NCBI GenBank assembly: GCA_964423345.1
Contig: CAYREV010000039.1
Location: 1 to 15,768, forward strand
Direction: 5' to 3'
From: CAYREV01 sp964423345
GTDB lineage: Bacteria > Bacteroidota > Rhodothermia > Balneolales > Balneolaceae
DNA: 15,768 nt
Part shown: positions 1-7,642 of the stretch, one piece after another
How the letters are laid out: each line of letters begins with the position of its first letter
Position numbering within the stretch: the first letter of the stretch is position 1
Translations under genes and position numbers: made by a program
The notes under the pieces: generated by a model
The model's database searches: none
The model's input: the letters and a program-made list of their open reading frames with translations, nothing else
Told to the model about the DNA's origin: nothing

Positions 1-1542
1 GGTAGGCGTCCACGATGCGCTGGTACCAGGACAGCGCGTCCTCGAACTCGCGGGCCTCGAAGGCCCGGTCGGCCGCCCGGCGCCAGCGTTCCTCCCGGTC
101 TCGGCGTTTGTCGGCCTTGTGGCGCGTGTACCACGCCAGAGCCCGGTCGCGCTTGGTGTAGGCGATCGTGCCGAGGAACCCGACGACCGCCAGGGCGCCC
201 AGGGCCCACATCAGGTGGCCATCTCCCCGGTCGGGGGTCGTGACCTTCCGGTCCAATGCTCGGGGGTTCTCGACGGTGAACTCGCCCCTAGGTTCAAAGA
301 CCAAGCTCGGGTGCGTACGGTAGTCTGACAGGCCGTCTGCCTTGCTGCCCTGGGCCAAGGGCGCCATGGACAGGCTACCGGAGCCTTGGAGGAGGAGTTC
401 TGAGCCGTTCATCTGATACAGGACGGAGGGCAGGCGAAGCTCGCCGTGGGCTGCATCGGCCCGGACCACTCCCGATACGTGAGTCTCGCCGGTTGGGTAG
501 GCAAGATCGACGCCAGTTCGGGCCTGGACATCCAACCGTCCGTCGGTCACGTTCAGGACGGTCACCCGCGTCTCGAACTCCCACACGCCTGGAGCCGTCT
601 GCTCGGCTTGGTACCCGGTCCAGTGGGTCCAGGTTTGCCCCTCGTGGTGGACACGCAGGGTCACGTTGTTGACGAAGAGGTCGAAGGCCCCGGTGGCGGC
701 TCCCTGGTCGAACCGGGTCTGATGGATCCAGGGACCGTCGACGTAGTATGAGAACGTCGGTGCCGTGTAGTTGACGGACTGTTGGTTGGAACCGGTGGGA
801 AGGCCGGCGCGGACCAGCGTGGTGTCCGCGATATCGTCGATCACCTGCTCCCCCGTTCCATCCGCCTCGATGGCGGTGGTACCGGGCACGGACATGGCAA
901 GCACCTCGGGCCAGGCCTGGAACCCGGTGATCTCGATGGTCGCGTTCCGGAACGTGTGCTGCTCCTGACCGAACTCCGGCGAGCGTCGCAACACGGTGGG
1001 ACCGTCGTCGGCTGCAACCTCGTAGCCCCGCTCCCACGCGTACCGGATGGTCACGCTGTCGGCGTGAAGCTGGGCGGTGATCGCCTCCGTCTCCTCGGCG
1101 GCCGTGTGGAGAACGCCTTGGGTCAGGGTGGTGTTGGCAGATCCGGAGGTGTNNNNNNNNNNNNNNNNNNNNNNNNNNNNNNNNNNNNNNNNNNNNNNNN
1201 NNNNNNNNNNNNNNNNNNNNNNNNNNNNNNNNNNNNNNNNNNNNNNNNNNNNTCTCCGTCGTAGGTCCAGGATACCGCGACATCCGGGGCATCCAAGGTA
1301 GCGTCCACGCTCATCGGGCTGGCGTTAGAGGAGCTGGAGCTAGAGGGGGTGGATCCGATTGGGACACAGTCAGGGTTCACGTAGATGCCGCTGGGCGGGC
1401 TTCCTTGGATACCGACACAAGGTCCTGGGCCCCCCTGCTGGGGGGTACTGACCGCACCCGCAGTGGGCATGAGCAGCAGAGCTACCACGAGCGCTCCGGC
1501 GATCAGGGCCACACCCCCCGGCGTGCATCGTCGTCGTGTCAT
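1..1542 (-). CDS. Secreted, membrane-anchored protein with cytoplasmic TPR-like tail (partial, interrupted by assembly gap)
   Basis: I do not recognise a named family. The ATG at 1542 begins a signal peptide (MTRRRCTPGG, then a hydrophobic stretch rich in A, L and V), followed by a Cys-containing segment and a Ser-rich linker; this part reads to the gap at 1252. On the other side, one frame stays open from 1150 to the left edge (about 383 codons). It encodes an extracellular beta-rich region with several N-glycosylation sequons (NTT, NAT, NVT, NGS), a single transmembrane helix at about 157-214 (LMWALGALAVVGFLGTIAY), a strongly basic stretch, and a start of TPR-like helices (ADRAFEAREFEDALSWYQ). 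The two parts lie in different nominal frames, which is expected if the 100 Ns are a placeholder of unknown true length. I infer one type I membrane protein with an outside sensing or binding domain and an inside helical repeat region. The C-terminus lies outside the window. Confidence 0.7.
1153..1252. other. Assembly gap of exactly 100 N
   Basis: The run of N is exactly 100 bases, a common placeholder size, so the true distance is unknown. It falls inside the first gene: coding sequence on both sides reads on the minus strand but in different frames. Reading through the Ns gives false ORFs. Confidence 0.98.
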
Positions 1543-1553
1543 GTGGTTCTCCC

Positions 1554-1596
1554 GAGCAGCTCCACTGCTCTAAAAGCGTATAGATACACTAGTGTA
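1554..1596 (-). promoter_or_regulatory. Promoter of the secreted membrane protein with flanking inverted repeats
   Basis: Read on the minus strand, a TATA-like ACGCTTTTA (1571-1579) lies about 30 bases before the ATG at 1542, the spacing of an archaeal promoter with a very short leader. A perfect 12-bp palindrome TACACTAGTGTA (1585-1596) sits just upstream, where BRE or an activator site would be. A second inverted repeat, GAGCAG-CTCCA-CTGCTC (1554-1570), lies between the box and the start codon. No clear Shine-Dalgarno site is seen. Binding roles are inferred. Confidence 0.5.
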
Positions 1597-1963
1597 AGTA
1601 ACTGTTCAGAGTGATGAATTTCCAGTTAGGGGCGTTGTCGCTTACGAATGAGCTAGGTCAGGTTCCCAGCTGAGCCGTCTCCGGCGGTGGTCGCAGAGCC
1701 TCAACGCTCTCCCCCCGGCAGACGGAGCAGGGGAACGATCACCTATGAACCGTCTAGACACGCCAGCTCGCCCCGGCAGTCGCCCGGCCACGGTGTCCTG
1801 GCATGATTGCCGGGTTGGCGATCTAGCGTGTGGAGCGCCCGGAGGCGGGCAGGCTCAGAGCACCCGATCGCCAGGATGGTGGGCCAACTCCCGGGCGCCC
1901 GTCCCGCAAGCTGAGGCTGGCGACGACTCCTCCAGGACCGCTTGGGGCCCGGGAGATCCGGTG
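1597..1963. other. Non-coding gap with one structured stretch
   Basis: No convincing gene is seen. At 1675-1725 a nested fold is possible: outer arms CCGTCT-CCGG (1675-1684) and CCGG-C-AGACGG (1715-1725) with one bulged base, and an inner hairpin AGAGC-CTCAAC-GCTCT (1695-1710). It could be a 3' end structure of the regulator transcript or a small structured RNA. It does not fit a tRNA. The 148-codon plus-strand frame crossing this gap runs into the regulator gene and looks like an antisense shadow. Confidence 0.4.
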
Positions 1964-2662
1964 TCACCATCTGCCAGGCCAGCGCAACTCCGAGAGTCGG
2001 CTGATCGCGGTCTTCTCCAGCCGGTTCATGCGGTAGGCGACCGCCGACTTCGTGATCTCCAGCTCGGCCGCAAGATCCTCCATCGTGCATCCCCGCGGCC
2101 GCTCGAAGTAGCCAAGATCCAGCGCCAGGTCCAGCGTCTCGCGTTCGATGGGGCTGAGCCCTCGGGAGGAGAGCTTCGCTCGGATTCGTGAGGCGGCGAC
2201 ACGGCGGACCACGGTCCCCTGATGGCCCTCGTCGTCCGGGTGCCCGTCGGAAGGTAACGCCTCCTCGAGATGGATCCCACGGGCCACACAACGACCGCGT
2301 TCGAACCAAAGCTCGGCCAGGCGGGTGCGGCCCGGGAACCGCTCGGCGAACTCGGACCGGGCCTGCCAGATCGGACGGCATGTCGGACGCCGACCTTGGC
2401 ACTCGCACGGACCGTTCAGGTAGATGCAGGTGTCCGGGTACCGATGCTCGACGGCAAGGCCTCCGCACCCCTGGCCACCCCCCTGCTCCTCGAAGGTCCG
2501 TTGGTACTCGCGCTGAAGGCGCCTCGAGGCTTCGAGCGCGTGGAAGCTGAAGAAGCTCTCCAGCGTCGGCTCCACCACGATGATGCTCCGCGTCGATGGA
2601 TGGTTCCGCGTGAAGGCTGACAGCGGATGGTCCAGGTTCAGCGGCAAGGTCAGCTCGTACAC
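1964..2662 (-). CDS. HTH_10 (bacterio-opsin activator type) transcriptional regulator with cysteine cluster
   Basis: A 232-residue DNA-binding protein. Residues about 169-223 form the HTH_10 domain, beginning LSPIERETLDLALDLGYF and continuing through MEDLAAELEITKSAVAYRMNRLE, the usual form for Bat-like archaeal regulators. The N-terminal 160 residues should be the sensing part. They hold a compact cysteine group, C66, C79, C86, C88 and C95 (spacing CX6CXCX6C for the last four), plus C125, which may bind a metal or Fe-S cluster or sense redox; this is inference. The start is GTG at 2662: it is the only ATG, GTG or TTG after an in-frame TGA 42 bases upstream. There is no good Shine-Dalgarno site. 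It is divergent from the lipoprotein gene across a 355-bp region with several repeats, so it may control that gene or itself. Confidence 0.83.
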   Translation of the reverse strand: MYELTLPLNLDHPLSAFTRNHPSTRSIIVVEPTLESFFSFHALEASRRLQREYQRTFEEQGGGQGCGGLAVEHRYPDTCIYLNGPCECQGRRPTCRPIWQARSEFAERFPGRTRLAELWFERGRCVARGIHLEEALPSDGHPDDEGHQGTVVRRVAASRIRAKLSSRGLSPIERETLDLALDLGYFERPRGCTMEDLAAELEITKSAVAYRMNRLEKTAISRLSELRWPGRW

Positions 2663-2852
2663 GCCACGTCCCCCACGATCACCCTGCTCCTCGGCCCGTG
2701 ATGTTCAGGCTCGCCAGCATCTTCCCCAACCGCCCGAAGGCTGCAAGAGACCGGGACTTCTTAAGACTTTCTCACTATCAAAGGAAGGGTTGGAGGATTG
2801 AGGTTGGCGTCCAGCGCATATCGCTCGGTAGGCCTGTTCGGGGAACCCGCCT

Positions 2853-2868
2853 CTATCGTCCACGATAG
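2853..2868. promoter_or_regulatory. 16-bp inverted repeat, candidate operator
   Basis: CTATCG-TCCA-CGATAG is perfect over 6-bp arms with a 4-bp spacer. It lies about 60 bp upstream of the TATA-like box facing the lipoprotein gene and about 190 bp upstream of the regulator start. There is no T-run, so I favour a protein-binding site over a terminator. Confidence 0.4.
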
Positions 2869-2948
2869 GGCTCCCAAAGCGGTTTGATCCCGCGGGTGAC
2901 GCGGCGCCACCCTCGTCGTGAGACAAATTATAAGTGGGGGTCTATTGA

Positions 2949-2998
2949 TCAGAAAAGGTTCCTATGGAGACCTGGTGCTCAGAAAAATTTTCTAGGGG
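2949..2998 (+). repeat. Imperfect direct repeat, 30-bp period, in the lipoprotein promoter
   Basis: Two copies, 2949-2968 (TCAGAAAAGGTTCCTATGGA) and 2979-2998 (TCAGAAAAATTTTCTAGGGG), share 8 identical leading bases and about 15 of 20 overall. The 30-bp period puts both on the same face of the helix. They sit between the upstream TATA-like box and the GTG start, the position expected for a repressor site; the second copy also contains a possible TATA box (AAAAATTTT). Confidence 0.45.
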
Positions 2999-3017
2999 AG
3001 CGTGCCGGAGGTCAAGG

Positions 3018-4817
3018 GTGGACCGCGCCGCTGAGACCCGAGGCTTGCGTGTGGTCGCCACCGCGTTGCTCGTGCTTGGCGCCACGTGGGCGGGTTGTTT
3101 GGGGGCGTCCGACGACGTCCCTGATACTCCCAGCCCGGAGGAGCCGGGCCAGCCGTCCAGCACCCCCCAGGATCCCCTCGAGCTCTCCAAGCTGTCTGCG
3201 GTCCAAGGCCCCGGGTCCGACGTCACCATCCGGTGGCAGGTGGTGGGAGGCGCTGGGGTCGAGAGCTGGGTCGAGTACGGCCAGGAGCCCGGGCTCCCCT
3301 CGCCCGAGACGACCCAGGTGCGCTTGGGTGAGGGGGGCTTTAACGCCCTCCTTGAGGATCTCCCAAGCGGGGTCACCTACTACCGCGTTCGGGCGTCGTC
3401 CGGTGCCGAGGCTCACGCGACGCCCATCCACGAGATCGTCGTGTCGCCTGCGCCCAGGATCGAGATCCACGCCCCGCCACCCGGGGGGCTTCTCAACCTC
3501 TCGGTCGTGACTGTCGAGTTCGCCATCTCCGGTGGCAACGGCTCCGAGCGTGTACTCTGCCAGCTCGACCATCAGGACGCGACCCCCTGCACGAGCCCCT
3601 GGAGCGTGGGGCCCCTGGCCGACGGCGGGCACACGATCAGCGTGCGTCTCCAGCCCGGGCCGCTCGACGAGGCGGGGGTCGAGCAGAGCTTCACCATCGA
3701 CACCCACCCACCCGAGCTGGCGATCGTGGCTCCCGCTCAGGACGCGCTGGTGAGCCAGGGCGATCCCGAGGTCCGGTTCAGTGCATCCGACGGCGCCACC
3801 ACCTCGTGCAGCGTGGACGGCGGACCCGCCGAGCCCTGCCAGAGCCCCCACACCCTCTCCGGTCTCGACGACGGCCCCCATACGATCACGGTCACCGCCG
3901 AGGACCCGGCGGGCAACCTCGCCACCGTTTCTCGTTCCTTCACACTCGACACCTCTCCCCCCATGATCGGGATCCTCTCCCCGAGCCCAGGCCCGCCAGC
4001 CCCGCGACCCGGCGTGCCGCTGGCCTTCGAGACCTCGGATGCCACGAACGTGACGGTCACCTGCGCGCTGGACGGGGGACCAGCGGTCCCATGCCAGTCC
4101 CCCCACCCACTCACCGGGCTGGCCGACGGGGAGCACACCGTCCAGGTGGTCGCCACCGACGAGCCAGGTCACACGGGAACGGCCTCGATGGCGTTCTCGG
4201 TGATGGCGAACCTGCCGGAGTGCAGGGGGGTCGCCTCCCCCTGGAGCGACCCGGGGGACGTCCTCGAGACCGGGTTCGAGCAGGGCCTCGGGGCCTGGCA
4301 ACGGTGCGGGGTGATGCCCGAGGACGACAACCGCCCGGGGCGACTGCGAGCGTGGAACGCCTCGGCGACGCACGAGCCCGGGGAGGTCCGCAGCGGCTCG
4401 GCAGCCGCCGAGATCTCCCTGGACGGGCGTGGGGACAACGGGACGGTCTGGCTGCTCCGACCGCTGGACGTCCAGCCGGGCCAGGCCTACGACGCGACCG
4501 TCCACGCCTGGGTCCGTGGTCCCGGCAGCCCCGCCAACACGATCTCGCTGGTCGTCATGTCCTTGGGGCCCCAGCGGCCCACCCAGGAGAGGTCCTTCCC
4601 GGGGACGGGAGGTGAGGTCGCCCAGAACGGCTCAGGCCAGCCTGGACTGCGCGAGCCCGTCCCGGGCCCGGGATGGCATCCCTTCGGCTTCAACGCGACC
4701 GTGGAGGCCGGCGATGACGGCCGGCTGTGGTTGTCCATCGGGGTGACGGTGGTCTGGGAGGCCGAGGTGGTGGCGCACATCGACGACCTCGAGGTCACCC
4801 TGGCGCCGGCGGGTTGA
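3018..4817 (+). CDS. Predicted surface lipoprotein with Ig/FN3-like repeats and C-terminal beta-rich domain
   Basis: A 599-residue exported protein, probably lipid-anchored outside the membrane. I chose GTG at 3018 because GGAGGT lies 5 bases upstream and the signal peptide then starts sensibly; an in-frame ATG at 2964 would add 18 residues and has no clear site. Residues 11-26 are hydrophobic and end in the lipobox-like WAGC with C27, followed by a Pro/Ser/Glu-rich linker. Residues about 60-140 look like a fibronectin type III domain (TIRWQV, YYRVRASSG). Three Ig-like repeats follow (about 145-230, 232-312, 315-398), each with a C-X9-C pair: C181/C191, C264/C274 and C349/C359. Each of these ends in a DGxHTI-type strand. 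Residues 410-597 form a carbohydrate-binding or MAM-like beta domain (LETGFEQGLGAWQRC). Adhesion or glycan binding is inferred; no enzyme motif is seen. Confidence 0.78.
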   Translation: MDRAAETRGLRVVATALLVLGATWAGCLGASDDVPDTPSPEEPGQPSSTPQDPLELSKLSAVQGPGSDVTIRWQVVGGAGVESWVEYGQEPGLPSPETTQVRLGEGGFNALLEDLPSGVTYYRVRASSGAEAHATPIHEIVVSPAPRIEIHAPPPGGLLNLSVVTVEFAISGGNGSERVLCQLDHQDATPCTSPWSVGPLADGGHTISVRLQPGPLDEAGVEQSFTIDTHPPELAIVAPAQDALVSQGDPEVRFSASDGATTSCSVDGGPAEPCQSPHTLSGLDDGPHTITVTAEDPAGNLATVSRSFTLDTSPPMIGILSPSPGPPAPRPGVPLAFETSDATNVTVTCALDGGPAVPCQSPHPLTGLADGEHTVQVVATDEPGHTGTASMAFSVMANLPECRGVASPWSDPGDVLETGFEQGLGAWQRCGVMPEDDNRPGRLRAWNASATHEPGEVRSGSAAAEISLDGRGDNGTVWLLRPLDVQPGQAYDATVHAWVRGPGSPANTISLVVMSLGPQRPTQERSFPGTGGEVAQNGSGQPGLREPVPGPGWHPFGFNATVEAGDDGRLWLSIGVTVVWEAEVVAHIDDLEVTLAPAG

Positions 4818-4884
4818 GCCACGGGCGAGGCGGGATCGCAAGGAGAGGGGATGGGGAGAGCTAGAGGACAAGGGAGAAGGAGAG

Positions 4885-4913
4885 GCCCCCGGTGCAGGGA
4901 TCGCACCGGGGGC
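4885..4913. terminator. Strong hairpin between convergent genes
   Basis: A perfect 11-bp stem (GCCCCCGGTGC / GCACCGGGGGC) with a 7-base loop AGGGATC lies 68 bases after the lipoprotein stop and 48 bases after the protease stop. It has the same shape on both strands, so it could end transcription from both sides. There is no T-run, so termination is inferred from position. Confidence 0.6.
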
Positions 4914-4932
4914 AACGTGCCAGCGTCGCCGT

Positions 4933-4948
4933 GGTAGCGGGGGCTACC
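4933..4948 (-). terminator. Second hairpin just after the protease stop
   Basis: GGTAGC-GGGG-GCTACC is a perfect 6-bp stem with a 4-base loop, 13 bases beyond the protease stop codon. It forms a pair with the larger hairpin at 4885-4913. Confidence 0.4.
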
Positions 4949-4960
4949 CCGGCCGCCGAC

Positions 4961-7534
4961 CTACACGTTGGGCTGCACGGTCACTGTCCGGGTGGTCGTG
5001 TCCGTGAGTCCCTGGCCGTCCATGGCCTGGAGCCGGATCGTCTTCACACCCGGGGTGCTGTACGTGTGGCTGGTGGTCTTCGTGGTCGACCAGCCGGTAT
5101 CCCAGGTCCCGTCGTTCTCGAAGTCCCAGCGGACCAGGATGCTCGAACTCGGCGTCCAGTCGTCGGTGGTGCACGACGCGTCGAACGAGAACGTCGTCAA
5201 GAGGACGATGCCCGAGCTCGGGGACGTGGTGAAGCACGCGCTCGGCGGGTTGTTGTGGTCCACGACCACGTTGTCGACGTACCAGCCCTCCATGTTGTTG
5301 AGGACGCTGTCCACGCTGTTGAACCGGAACTTGATCTTCACCGTCTGTCCCGTGTACGCGGAGAGGTCGACGCTACGGTCGTTCCAGGTTTGCTGGGTGC
5401 CATCTTCCTGCCAGACGGTGGTCCAGGTGCTGCCGCCGTCGGCGCTCACCTGGACGAGCTTCTTGTCCCAGGTGGTCCCGCTCTCGGTCTCGTGCCAGCT
5501 GTCCCAGACGAGGATCGGGTTCGCCCAGGAGGGGATGGCGATGTCTGGCGTGATCGCGTTCCCGGCGGTGGTGCCCACATCGTAGTCCGGCGGGCAGGGG
5601 TCCTCGTTGTAGGCCAGACTGTTGGGGCTGGACGCGCTGCGGCAGTTCGAGACGTGCCAGAGGCCGGAGAGGCCCCAGCCGTCGGCCGAGCCGTCGTCGA
5701 AGTCCTCGACCAGCGGCCAGACCGCCGGGGTGATCTCCTTGACGTGGACGTTGTCCACGTACCAGCCCTCGCCGGTGTTGGCGATACCGTCGACGCTGTT
5801 GAAGTGGAACCGGAGCTCCACGGTCTGGCCCGCGTAGGCGGACAGGTCCAGGGAGCGCGCGTTCCAGGTTTGCTGGGTGCCGTCCTCCTGGTGGAGGGTG
5901 GTCCAGGTGCTGCCGCCGTCGGTGCTGATCTGCACCAGCTTCTTGTCGTAGGTGGTGCCGGACTCGGTGTCGTGCCAGCTGTCCCACGTGAACTCGATCG
6001 TGGAGCCCGAGGGCAGGGACAGGGCCGGCGTGATGGCGCTACCGCTGGTGGTGCCCACGTCGAAGTCGGGCGGGCACGAGCCCTGGTTGTAGCCCAGGCT
6101 GTTGGGGCTGGACGCGCTACGGCAACTGGTCACGCGCCAGAGGCCGGAGAGGCTCCAGCCGTCGGCCGAGCCGTCGTCGAAGTCCTCGAAGAACGGCAGC
6201 GGTAGCGGTCCACCGCCCCCACCACAGCTCACGGCGTCGATGAGGTTCTTGGCGTCGACCTCGCCGTAGCCGTAGATGTTGTCGTGGCCCGCGGACCCGA
6301 GGTCCTGGGCCGTGCTCTGCAGGGTGCTGCGCAGGGCGGTGTTGCTCAGACCGCTGTCGCAATCCCAGGCCAGTGCGGCGGCCCCGCTGACGTGCGGGGT
6401 GCTCATCGAAGTCCCGTCCAGGGATGTGTAGTCCGAGTCGTGGCCGTTGTAGGTCGAATAGATCGCCATCCCGGGAGCGGCCAGCTCGGACTCGGGGCCC
6501 TGGCTGGAGAACCAGCACTGGCTCTCGCTGCTGTCCGTGCACGTGACGGCGATCGCCTCCGTGTACTTGGCCGGGTAGGAGATGCAGTTCGTGCAGGACC
6601 CACTGTTGCCAGCCGCAGCGACGACGAGCTTCCCCTTCGTATTGTAGGCGTAGTCCAGCGCGTTGGCCACCGCGGTGCTCCCGCTGCTGCCGCCCAAGCT
6701 CATGCTGATCACCGTGTTGGGCTTCGTGTTGTCCGCACACCATGTGATCCCGTCGGCCACGTCGCTCCAGAACCCGGACCCGCTGGAGCTCAGGACCTTG
6801 ACGCCGTAGATGTCGACGTTGGCGATCCCGGCGATGCCGACGCCATTGTTGATCACAGCCGCCGCGATCCCGGCGACGTGGGTCCCGTGGCCGTTGTCGT
6901 CCCACGGATCGCTGTCGCCGTTGTAGAAATCGTGCCCGCCGGCCCAGTTGGCCTGGAGATCCTCGTGGGTGTACCGGACGCCGGTGTCCACGATGCAGAC
7001 GGCCGCATCCGGTCCGCCCAGGGTGGTGTCCCAGGCGAGGTCGGCCCGGATCTGCTGCGGACCGTACTGCTTGGTGGTGTAATCTGGGTCGTTGGGGGTG
7101 AACGTCACCCCAGGTCCCCGGTCGGGGAGGAGGTCCAGGTCGCCTTCCTGGCCGACGAGGGACTCGGTCGCGTGGGGGATGAGCGCCTGGCCGCTGGAGA
7201 GCAGGAGGTCCTTGACCGGGTCCTCTTCTACGTACTCGGTGTTCTTGTCTGCCCGCGCGTCGCGCTTGAACTGGCTGGGGTTCTCGCTCTTGACGACCGC
7301 GAACCCGATCACCTGGTTGACGCTGGTCACCGTTCCCCCCTTGTACGTGTCACCGGGTTCCAGGCCCCTGGGGAATGTCTCGAAACCGACGACGAACCGG
7401 TCTCCCTTCGCTGTTGTTTGCGTGTCCTCAGATGCCTCGGCGGTCATCGCCATGGGTGCGTAGACGAGCACCAGCATGACGGCGACCAAGCCGATCATCA
7501 GCCTTCCGAACCTTCCGTTCTGTTCGTGATGCAT
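4961..7534 (-). CDS. Secreted subtilisin-like serine protease (S8) with tandem modules and PKD-like domain
   Basis: An exported endopeptidase of 857 residues. I prefer ATG at 7534: it puts the signal peptide (MHHEQNGRFGRLMIGL, then a hydrophobic core) at the N-terminus, with GAGGTG about 9 bases upstream. An ATG at 7585 would add 17 residues. Residues about 45-107 resemble an I9 propeptide inhibitor, ending YVEEDPV. The catalytic domain (about 145-437) carries D183 (VDTG), H216 (NGHGTHVAG), the oxyanion N310 (AAAGNSG) and S376 (GTSMSTPHVSG), so it should be active. Several extra cysteines suggest disulfides. After a Gly-rich linker come two MAM- or jelly-roll-like modules (about 448-600 and 608-759) and a PKD-like domain (about 763-857) ending in TVTVQPNV. 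No anchor is seen, so the enzyme is probably released. It converges on the lipoprotein gene. Confidence 0.93.
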   Translation of the reverse strand: MHHEQNGRFGRLMIGLVAVMLVLVYAPMAMTAEASEDTQTTAKGDRFVVGFETFPRGLEPGDTYKGGTVTSVNQVIGFAVVKSENPSQFKRDARADKNTEYVEEDPVKDLLLSSGQALIPHATESLVGQEGDLDLLPDRGPGVTFTPNDPDYTTKQYGPQQIRADLAWDTTLGGPDAAVCIVDTGVRYTHEDLQANWAGGHDFYNGDSDPWDDNGHGTHVAGIAAAVINNGVGIAGIANVDIYGVKVLSSSGSGFWSDVADGITWCADNTKPNTVISMSLGGSSGSTAVANALDYAYNTKGKLVVAAAGNSGSCTNCISYPAKYTEAIAVTCTDSSESQCWFSSQGPESELAAPGMAIYSTYNGHDSDYTSLDGTSMSTPHVSGAAALAWDCDSGLSNTALRSTLQSTAQDLGSAGHDNIYGYGEVDAKNLIDAVSCGGGGGPLPLPFFEDFDDGSADGWSLSGLWRVTSCRSASSPNSLGYNQGSCPPDFDVGTTSGSAITPALSLPSGSTIEFTWDSWHDTESGTTYDKKLVQISTDGGSTWTTLHQEDGTQQTWNARSLDLSAYAGQTVELRFHFNSVDGIANTGEGWYVDNVHVKEITPAVWPLVEDFDDGSADGWGLSGLWHVSNCRSASSPNSLAYNEDPCPPDYDVGTTAGNAITPDIAIPSWANPILVWDSWHETESGTTWDKKLVQVSADGGSTWTTVWQEDGTQQTWNDRSVDLSAYTGQTVKIKFRFNSVDSVLNNMEGWYVDNVVVDHNNPPSACFTTSPSSGIVLLTTFSFDASCTTDDWTPSSSILVRWDFENDGTWDTGWSTTKTTSHTYSTPGVKTIRLQAMDGQGLTDTTTRTVTVQPNV
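5258..5713 (-). repeat. Protease tandem module, second copy
   Basis: Second module, from LVEDFDDGSADGW to WYVDNVVVDHN. Conserved shared points include CRSASSPNSL, the CPPD-YDVGTT stretch, DKKLVQ and QEDGTQQTWN. The two copies probably arose by recent duplication or are kept alike by gene conversion. Confidence 0.9.
5735..6193 (-). repeat. Protease tandem module, first copy
   Basis: First of two protein modules, from FFEDFDDGSADGW to WYVDNVHVKEI. It matches the second copy at a period of exactly 160 residues (480 bp) with no insertion or deletion. Whole blocks are nearly identical in DNA, for example around 6131-6190 against 5651-5710. Confidence 0.9.
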
Positions 7535-7642
7535 CAAGGTTCTCACCTCGGCGGCCCACCCAGCCGGGACGGAGACCATAGACATTCTTTCTACATGTGC
7601 AAATGGGAAGCTCGAATCAGGTGTCTAGGATGAAAAGGGATG

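Larger units (their letters stand above)
2663..3017. promoter_or_regulatory. Divergent control region between the regulator and the lipoprotein gene
   Basis: This 355-bp gap holds no convincing gene. From left to right: a CTTAAGAC element with a central TCTTAAGA palindrome (2758-2767), about 95 bp before the regulator start; a perfect inverted repeat CTATCG-TCCA-CGATAG (2853-2868); a TATA-like AATTATAAG (2926-2934) facing the lipoprotein gene; and an imperfect direct repeat starting TCAGAAAA (2949 and 2979). A GGAGGT Shine-Dalgarno site lies at 3007-3012. Local AT content is higher than in the flanking genes. Confidence 0.55.

Noticed and set aside
375..1292. 305-codon minus-strand frame running through the Ns
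   Set aside because: It is kept open only by the N run and is Arg/Gly/Pro-rich shadow sequence. The frame starting at 1150 gives a coherent exported protein with a membrane helix.
1640..1730. tRNA-like stretch (GGCTCAGCTGG on the minus strand resembles a D-arm)
   Set aside because: No acceptor stem, anticodon arm or T-arm can be placed around it.
2705..2926. 73-codon minus-strand frame in the divergent control region
   Set aside because: No ribosome site and no recognisable sequence. It covers the inverted repeat and the promoter elements of this gap.
3012..4505. 497-codon minus-strand frame opposite the lipoprotein gene
   Set aside because: Low-complexity composition with no domain. The plus-strand frame has a signal peptide, ribosome site and clear repeats.
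4892..7633. Two long plus-strand frames (437 and 449 codons) opposite the protease
   Set aside because: They are antisense to a protease with all catalytic motifs. Long antisense frames are common in GC-rich DNA.
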